Source of the DNA: Larix sibirica
Lineage: Eukaryota > Streptophyta > Pinopsida > Pinales > Pinaceae
DNA length: 13,321 nt
NCBI GenBank assembly: GCA_004151065.3
Contig: NWUY0300008267.1
Span: 50,235 to 63,555, forward strand
Direction of reading: 5' to 3'
The notes beneath the pieces are model-generated. The model did not search any database, had not been told where the DNA came from, and saw nothing but the letters and a program-made list of their open reading frames with translations. This document shows positions 8,480 to 13,321 of this stretch, piece by piece; position 1 is the first letter of the stretch, and each line of letters begins with the position of its first letter. The position numbers and the translations under genes are program-made.

Positions 8480-8730
8480 AACTAAGAATGTATGTTGAAT
8501 TAATTGAAGTCAGGTTTGTATCATGTCCTAAGTATGAAGCTCTTGAATGGATTCAAGCTTGATATTGTAATCATTTTTTAACATTTTATAAGTTTTTTAT
8601 AATGCAAATCAAATGTATTAAATGAGCACTAAGTATATATCAAGTTGAATTTTATATTTTAAAAAAAAGGTTTCCCTTTGGATCCATTCTTGCATATTTA
8701 TTTTGTTTTTGTTGACGTAGTGTTGAGTGA
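8480..8730. other. AT-rich spacer between retroposon and truncated copia element
   Basis: No coding motif is visible. This is where the missing end of RNase H, the polypurine tract and the 3' LTR of the copia element should be, but nothing matches the LTR at 12418-12916. It continues the sequence found left of the retroposon (before 6987). Confidence 0.6.
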
Positions 8731-8735
8731 CATTA

Positions 8736-9845
8736 CACATAACCACTTGTGGATCTTTAATGGTCAATATCTCTAGCCTAAGTATGCATCTAAAAAGTCC
8801 TATATATTATCTCCCTATGAGGTCCAAGTCCTGCTTGGTACAAAATTGCATAATGTTAAGTGCCACACAAATATCTGAAGACCCTCTTTACAACTATTCA
8901 ATATCCCTTCCTTGGTTTCCGCATATAGCTAATCAAAACTTCCACTTGATGGGAAATGTTTATTATAGTACAAAATACAACATACATCAAACTTCCAACA
9001 ACACTAGCATAGGGAACAAAGGACATGCCTTCTGCCTCTTCTTGAGCCTTGGGACACTTATATGCAGATAAAGTTGCATGTACAAGAATAGGGACCTTTG
9101 GTGGTTTATAATATTGCATATTAAACCTTTCCAATATTGTCTCAACATATTTCCTCTGATTCAACCAGAGTTTCCTATTTGATCAATCTCTTTAATTTCC
9201 ATGCCTAAAATAAATTTTGTAGCACCAAAATATTTAATATCAACTAATAAGACAATTGAGCTTTGTTTTCCTTGATGATTTCCTTGTTTCTTCCAATCAA
9301 CAACATATCATCAACATATAAGACCCCATAAATAAAATGGTCACTTACCTACTTGAAATACACACAATGATAATATTTTCTTCTTGAGAAACCATTTCCC
9401 AATATATGACTATCAAAATTTTGCTACCACATTCTTGGTGATTGTTTTAATACATACATGGACTTCTTCAACTTTCAAACAAACTCCTTCTTTCCCTTCA
9501 TTGCAAAACCTTATAGTTGTCTCATGTAGATTTATTCTTCAAGATCACTATGTAGGAACGTTCCCTTCACATCCATCTAATCTATTTCAAGATCAAAAGC
9601 AATATCAATAGAAAAAATAAATTTACTAGAAGTTAATTTAGAAAGAGGGGAACAAATCTCATAAAAGTCAATTCCCTCCACCAAGGAATATCCCTTTACT
9701 ACTAGGCGAGCTTCGTACTTATCTACCTTACCTTCTAGATTCAACTTATTCTTAAACACCCATTTGCTACCAATAGTTTTTTTTTAGTTGGTAACTCAAC
9801 TAGATCTCAAGTATCATTTTTATCCAAGACATCCATTTCTTCAAT
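8736..9845 (-). pseudogene. copia reverse transcriptase and truncated RNase H relic
   Basis: These domains copied the element RNA into DNA and degraded the RNA strand. RT begins near 9841 (EMDVLDKNDT), continues through GSKWVFKNK and EGKVDKYEARLVVKGY (about 9772-9700) and MDVK..FLH.DLEE (about 9580), and reaches the catalytic YVDDM at 9318-9304, which is intact. The RT-RNase H connection (NQRKYVETILERFNM, VPYASVVGSLMYV) lies at 9164-8970, with the usual TRPDI motif changed to TIINI. RNase H follows (VKRVFRYLCGT, then DIDH*RSTSGYV) and stops at 8736. Its first catalytic Asp region (expected VDADW) is degraded, and everything after GYV is missing. Stops occur throughout (for example after FDLEID), and the frame changes between 9165 and 9300. 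Confidence 0.9.
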
Positions 9846-10099
9846 CGTGGGCTTCTTCCAGAGTTTACTATCCTCTAAATCCATTATCTCCCTAACAATT
9901 CTAGAATCATAATCAATAATACATAGAACAAAGGTAGAATTAAAATAATGTGTAGTATTCCTTTATGTTCGTCTTCTTTCTCAAAATAATCTCCTCGAGG
10001 CTTGAGTATGAGGTTCTTCCTCTTTTGGTTTATCTTCTTCAATTGAGTCAAATTCTTCACCCTCCAAATCAAACTCTATTGCCTATGGATCTTCTTCTC

Positions 10100-10985
10100 T
10101 TGGTTGGAATTCCTATTTGAGAACAAGTTTAAGCTCTCGAAATACTACATCCTAATTGCAAACTTATTCTTCTTTGTTACTGGGTTCTAGAGTTAATAAC
10201 CTTTTATACCATTTTTATAACTAATAAAGATATAGTTTCAACTTTATTATCCAGCTTACTCATATTCTCCTTTGGAACATGCACATAAACATTACAACAA
10301 AAAAATATGATATGTTTAAGAGAGGGTTTTACTAGTCCATTCCTCATGTAGATTTTTTTCTACCAACGCTGATATAGGTGACCAATTTACCATGTATTAT
10401 GCAATACCCATTTCCTCTACCTAGAATTCCTATGATAACCCTACACTACTAAGCATAGTTCTTTCCTTTTACATCCATGTTTTGTTCATTCTTTCTATAA
10501 CTCCATTTTGTTGACGTGTGTATGGATTATTCATTTTCCTTTCTATTTTGCACTTCTTACACAATTCCTCGAACTCATTTCCACATAACTATCCACCATT
10601 ATCTATCTTCAACACCTTTATTTTTTTCTTTGTCTAGTTCTCTACAAGAGCGTTAAAATCTTTAAATTTATTGAAACCTCAAGTTTCTTTAAGAGGAATT
10701 ATACCCATGTGTTCCATGAGAAGTCATATTTGAATAAAACACAATACAAAACTTACCTAGTGATGGAACATGCACAAGTCTAACACATCACTATGTATCA
10801 ACTCCAAGATTAATTTTTCTCTTGTAGCATCATATGGGAGACTCACCCAATTTTGTCTACCATATATACAATGTTGACGAGAACAAATCTAATGAGAAAT
10901 CATACACACCTTTAACCATAACTTTACCATGTAAGTATTCAAGGCCCTTCTCTCGAATATGTCCAAGTCTTTGATGCCATAGCAT
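10100..10985 (-). pseudogene. copia integrase relic with readable DD35E
   Basis: Integrase inserted the cDNA copy into the genome. The N-terminal zinc region starts at WHQRLGHI (His codons at 10976-10974 and 10961-10959); the first Cys of the later CxxC pair reads Arg (RQHC). Catalytic residues are readable: Asp in HSDV (10789-10787), Asp in DNGG (10603-10601) and Glu in NGVIERMN (10495-10493). The last two are exactly 35 codons apart, as the family requires. Further on come pieces like WTSKT, CIFIGYK-type text (FISYKNGIKGY) and NPVTKK, then a VVFRELK-like end near 10110. Many stops and at least one frameshift (around the CxxC pair) destroy the frame. The stretch from here to RT (about 10100-9846) is the acidic linker (EEDEP-, EEEPHT-type text), also broken. 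Confidence 0.9.
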
Positions 10986-11033
10986 TGTCTTTTCTCTGGC
11001 AATAGTAGAAGTCCCATCTTCTCCAAATTTATC

Positions 11034-11480
11034 CTATGGAACAACATAGCTATTACACCCATCATTAAAAGTGTTTTCTAATGACTTGTACAAAGTTCCA
11101 ATCCAAACTCCCCTCATCAACACCATTTCTTCTTGAACCATCTTACATGTTTCGTTTTCAAACACAATATGCACAACTACATCAACCATCTTACTTACAT
11201 ATATTAGGTTTATGGTTAGATATGGAATGTAAAGAACCCCATGGAGTGTTGTAGTCCTTCCAACTTTAAGCAACAACTCAACCCTTCCACATCCTACAAC
11301 TTTGGTTTTCAAGTCATATCCTAGTAAAACATCATCTCCATTAAGTCCATTGTACTTTTCATATTCACAAAACCACTCCATGTGAGGAGTCATATGAAAT
11401 GAAGCACCCAAGTTGGTAAACCATAAATCATGATTTGCATGCATACCTATATATCCCAAGTAAGCATCACCTCCTTCTTC
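11034..11480 (-). pseudogene. copia aspartic protease relic with mutated active site
   Basis: The protease cleaved the gag-pol polyprotein. It lies in an open frame that also holds the zinc knuckle (11597-11034, 187 codons, ending in TAA). The active-site region reads WFTNLGASFHMTP; the Asp expected before xGAS is Asn (codon AAC at 11414-11412), and the following Ser is Leu (TTG). The downstream family motif LHGVLYIPYLTINLIYVSKM is well kept (about 11249-11187). Both active-site changes could come from CpG to TpG/CpA transitions, an inference from the codons. Without the catalytic Asp the enzyme would be inactive. This is the longest surviving open stretch of the element. Confidence 0.9.
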
Positions 11481-11549
11481 CTTGGAGGTTTTCATTTCTA
11501 AGGAAGGGGCATCATCATACCCCTTACCTTTATTAACATTAACATATAT

Positions 11550-12269
11550 GCAACATTTCTTATAATGCCCAACTTTACCGCATTTCCAACATTTCATTAT
11601 ATATTTCCTTGAGATTTAGATCTACCTCTAGATTTAGATTTGATCTCTAAAGACTTATTTTTCCTCTCTTGGGAATGACCTTTTATAGATAAAACATCCT
11701 TGGCCATAGATTCCATTGGTTTTCTTCTCATTTCCATTCATAACAAGTGTGCAACTGCACCCTCGATCTTTAATGTGGATTGAGTAGCGCTACCAATTGT
11801 TACAAACCATATTATCCCAAGAGTTTGGAAAAGCACATAACAAGGTAATACACTTATCATCTTCCTCCACCATAATATCAACAGAGACAAGTTCACTTAC
11901 GGAAGCATTAAAGGAATTTAGATGCTTTGTCACAAAGTCACCATCCTACATCATAATATGATACAACTTCTTTTGAATAAATAACTTGCATAATATGGAC
12001 TTTGATTGATACAAATTTCCCAAATTATCCCACAAAATTTTTGTGTGTCTTCTCCAAATATGTTCAACAACACCAAATTTGAGACTTGTGCTTCTTTCTT
12101 TTGTTTCTATCTTTTCCCAATCTTATTTATACATACTAGTATGTTTTGTACCTAGATGAACAATAACCCATTGTTTTCTATCTACAAGAAGATATTCCAT
12201 CTTTATCTTCCATAACATGAATATCTAGATGTTAAACTTCTCTATTTCTATCCTTAAAGTGCTCACCAT
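11550..12269 (-). pseudogene. copia gag relic with CCHC zinc knuckle
   Basis: Gag forms the virus-like particle and binds the element RNA. The ATG at 12269-12267 opens with MVSTLRIEIEKFNI, about 130 bp after the primer site. Family landmarks follow in order: LWKIKMEYLLVD, W..L..LY.SKS (WDNLGNLYQSKS), KLFIQKKLYHIMM, HLNSFNASVSELVSVDIM, EEDDKCITLLCAFPNSWDN, MRRKPMESMAKDV, and a basic KSRGRSKS tract. The zinc knuckle CWKCGKVGHYKKCC (C-x2-C-x4-H-x4-C) at 11591-11550 is intact. The first part has in-frame stops (after KFNI, after MYK, after HIMM), and a frameshift follows near 11800, where the frame changes at DNMV. A second frameshift separates the basic tract from the zinc knuckle, whose frame joins the protease. 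Confidence 0.9.
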
Positions 12270-12400
12270 TCTCTTTACATGAGATTCATTGTGAAAATCT
12301 CCTACTCAAGCACATGTTTACCAAAAACCCAAGATACCCTTGCTCTTCACAAAATGAACAAGAACCATAGCAACAAAGGCACCCACCTAGAGCCAATAAC

Positions 12401-12415
12401 CTCAATCTGACACCA
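12401..12415 (-). other. Degraded primer binding site (initiator tRNA-Met type)
   Basis: On the minus strand, TGGTGTCAGATTGAG begins two bases (AG) after the LTR end. The usual plant copia primer site is TGGTATCAGAGC, matching the initiator tRNA-Met 3' end, and this copy differs at a few positions. Its position fixes the LTR boundary and the element's direction. Confidence 0.75.
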
Positions 12416-12417
12416 CT

Positions 12418-12916
12418 TGAAAATATCGATAAACCTGTGCATGAAAGCAATACGACATTATCTAAAACACAAGAATAACAATGGTATAAACACATAGTAC
12501 ATAAAGATTTTTCCTGGAATCCCTTAACCCAAAAACCCAACCTAATTGAGAGTTTCTCCTCTCTCTATTTAATTGTATTTACTTCACCATTCACAATTCA
12601 ATAGGTATTTTGCACCATCTATAACCCTAATATATTAGCGTAGATTATATTATAACCTTTATTCCTTAACTAGAATTAGTTTACAAGGGATTGAAACCAT
12701 CGACTGAAATAATACATAACAGACCATAAAATATTTCCTCGGGGGATTCACCCTTGAAACCTTGGATGGGTATCCCCATCAAACCCCCATGCCCTCCTAT
12801 CCAAGGGTGTGGATCCCCCTGGACCCCCTTCATTTAGGGGCCAACCCCTGAAACCCCATTGGGATTTAACTAAGTATACATGCAAATAATACAACACATG
12901 TATAACATGACCAACA
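12418..12916 (-). repeat. 5' LTR of the copia element, 499 bp
   Basis: On the minus strand it starts TGTTGGTCATG and ends ATATTTTCA, so it has the TG...CA ends expected of an LTR, and it directly precedes the primer site. Inside are an AATAAA at 12663-12658, TATA-like runs just after it, and a block with many GGGG runs at about 12735-12865 (plus-strand C runs), which also holds gggtccaggggg-type text common in plant copia LTRs. No second LTR exists in the window, so the left and right LTR cannot be compared for age. The 84-codon minus frame at 12286-12540 crosses the LTR/primer-site border and is not a gene. Confidence 0.75.
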
Positions 12917-12928
12917 TTTTAGGTGCCA

Positions 12929-13321
12929 TCAGCCTTTTAGATCTACAACTAGGTTCATCATACTACCATCTTGCAACTCTTTTTGTGCCAACAACCCCTT
13001 GGTAACCTTTGTATTCCTAGATAGAAGGGTGCCTTTGTTTGTCAATTGGAAGTCATAAACAAGTATGTCAACGTCTTGTAATTTAAAGATGTCTGTGCAA
13101 CAACGATCAATATTTTGACGCTTTCTTTTTTTCTTTATGTTTATTTATTCCTTGACTATCATCTATGGCTTGTACACACCTTTAAATGGGTGTGTATTCA
13201 TTGCATACAAATGCACTTCAATAACTATAACTTCTTCATTTTCCTTATTAACCTTCATAGCTTTTGCAATCCAAAATGGATAACCATGTGGATATTTAGT
13301 TGGTAAAACTGAATCACACAA
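12929..13321 (-). pseudogene. Partial unidentified ORF, broken by two stops, runs off the window
   Basis: Starting at the window edge, the minus strand reads 130 codons before a TGA at 12931-12929, interrupted only by TAG at codon 53 and TAA at codon 59, both one C-to-T change from Gln codons. There is no frameshift. The text is clearly protein-like: HGYPFWIAKAMKVN (12-25), IVIEVHLYAMNTHPFKGVY (32-50), a basic KKKRKRQ patch (63-69, a possible nuclear signal) and LQDVDILVYDFQL (81-93). By eye the PFWIAK/IEVHLY pattern resembles small beta-rich chromatin-reader modules such as BAH, but this is a weak impression. The 5' end lies outside the window. The copia LTR begins 12 bp beyond the stop, so copia inserted next to it. 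It may come from a host gene or from another transposon. Confidence 0.55.

Larger units (their letters stand above)
8731..12916 (-). mobile_element. Decayed, truncated Ty1/copia retrotransposon
   Basis: Read on the minus strand, the order is LTR, primer site, gag, protease, integrase, reverse transcriptase, RNase H. Integrase before reverse transcriptase is diagnostic of the copia superfamily. Motif wording (WHQRLGHI, NGVIERMN, ARLVVKGYSLVEGIDF, YVDDML) fits the plant Tnt1/Tork-like group by eye. Gag and pol carry many in-frame stops and several frameshifts, so the copy is old. It ends inside RNase H at about 8731-8736; the 3' LTR is absent and the element cannot transpose by itself. The target-site duplication cannot be checked because one end is lost; the 5 bp outside the surviving LTR are taaaa on the minus strand. 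Confidence 0.95.

Noticed and set aside
8084-8485. 133-codon plus-strand ORF in the retroposon
   Set aside because: It runs across the element end and its target-site duplication, so it cannot be a gene of the element, and it has no motif.
8727-9071. 114-codon plus-strand ORF
   Set aside because: It is the antisense shadow of copia RNase H and the RT connection, which are clear on the minus strand.
12286-12540. 84-codon minus-strand ORF
   Set aside because: It crosses from the LTR through the primer site into the leader, so it is not coding.
13115-13306. 63-codon plus-strand ORF, rich in Phe and Ile
   Set aside because: It is the antisense shadow of the more protein-like minus-strand frame at 12929-13321.
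1-13321. CRISPR array, bacterial operon, or phage-type system
   Set aside because: There are no regularly spaced identical repeats, no ribosome binding sites with closely packed ORFs, and the retrotransposon content is eukaryotic.

Overview
This is a stretch of AT-rich eukaryotic nuclear DNA with no intact protein-coding gene that I can support. It looks like repeat-dense plant intergenic DNA: a decayed Ty1/copia LTR retrotransposon of the plant Tnt1/Tork style, a poly(A)-tailed retroposon with a target-site duplication, several minisatellites, and stop codons that look like C-to-T decay of CAG/CAA codons. A large-genome seed plant, perhaps a conifer, fits this picture, but the species is an inference. 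Two ambiguous bases (3760-3761) show it is draft sequence.

Layout. Bases 1-6986 are AT-rich and mostly featureless. They hold four local tandem repeats (1264-1527, 1550-1754, 3095-3250, 4285-4480), an AT microsatellite, a short palindrome, a 15-bp-arm hairpin at 6418-6456, and two or three weak traces of old coding or LTR sequence. Bases 7004-8462 are a GC-richer 1,459-bp insertion in minus-strand orientation. It is flanked by a perfect 17-bp direct repeat and ends in a poly(A) tail, so it was placed by LINE-type target-primed reverse transcription. Inside, on the minus strand, are a GC-rich 5' part, an array of GAGAGCC-like repeats, a 166-codon frame broken by six TAG/TAA codons, and a 3' UTR-like tail. 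No reverse transcriptase is visible, so it is a non-autonomous LINE-like element or a retrocopy of a host or element transcript.

Bases 8731-12916 are the copia element, also on the minus strand. In its own order they carry a 499-bp 5' LTR (12916 to 12418), a degraded tRNA-Met-type primer binding site, gag with a zinc knuckle, a protease whose catalytic Asp is replaced by Asn, an integrase whose DD35E residues can still be read, reverse transcriptase with an intact YVDD, and RNase H cut off after the GYV motif. The rest of RNase H, the polypurine tract and the 3' LTR are missing, so the element cannot move. Bases 12929-13321 hold a third minus-strand relic: 130 codons of protein-like sequence with two internal stops, ending 12 bp outside the copia LTR.

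Nothing here forms a working pathway. The region is a record of nested insertions and later mutational decay. The least explained items are the 1.46-kb retroposon and the unidentified reading frame at the right edge.
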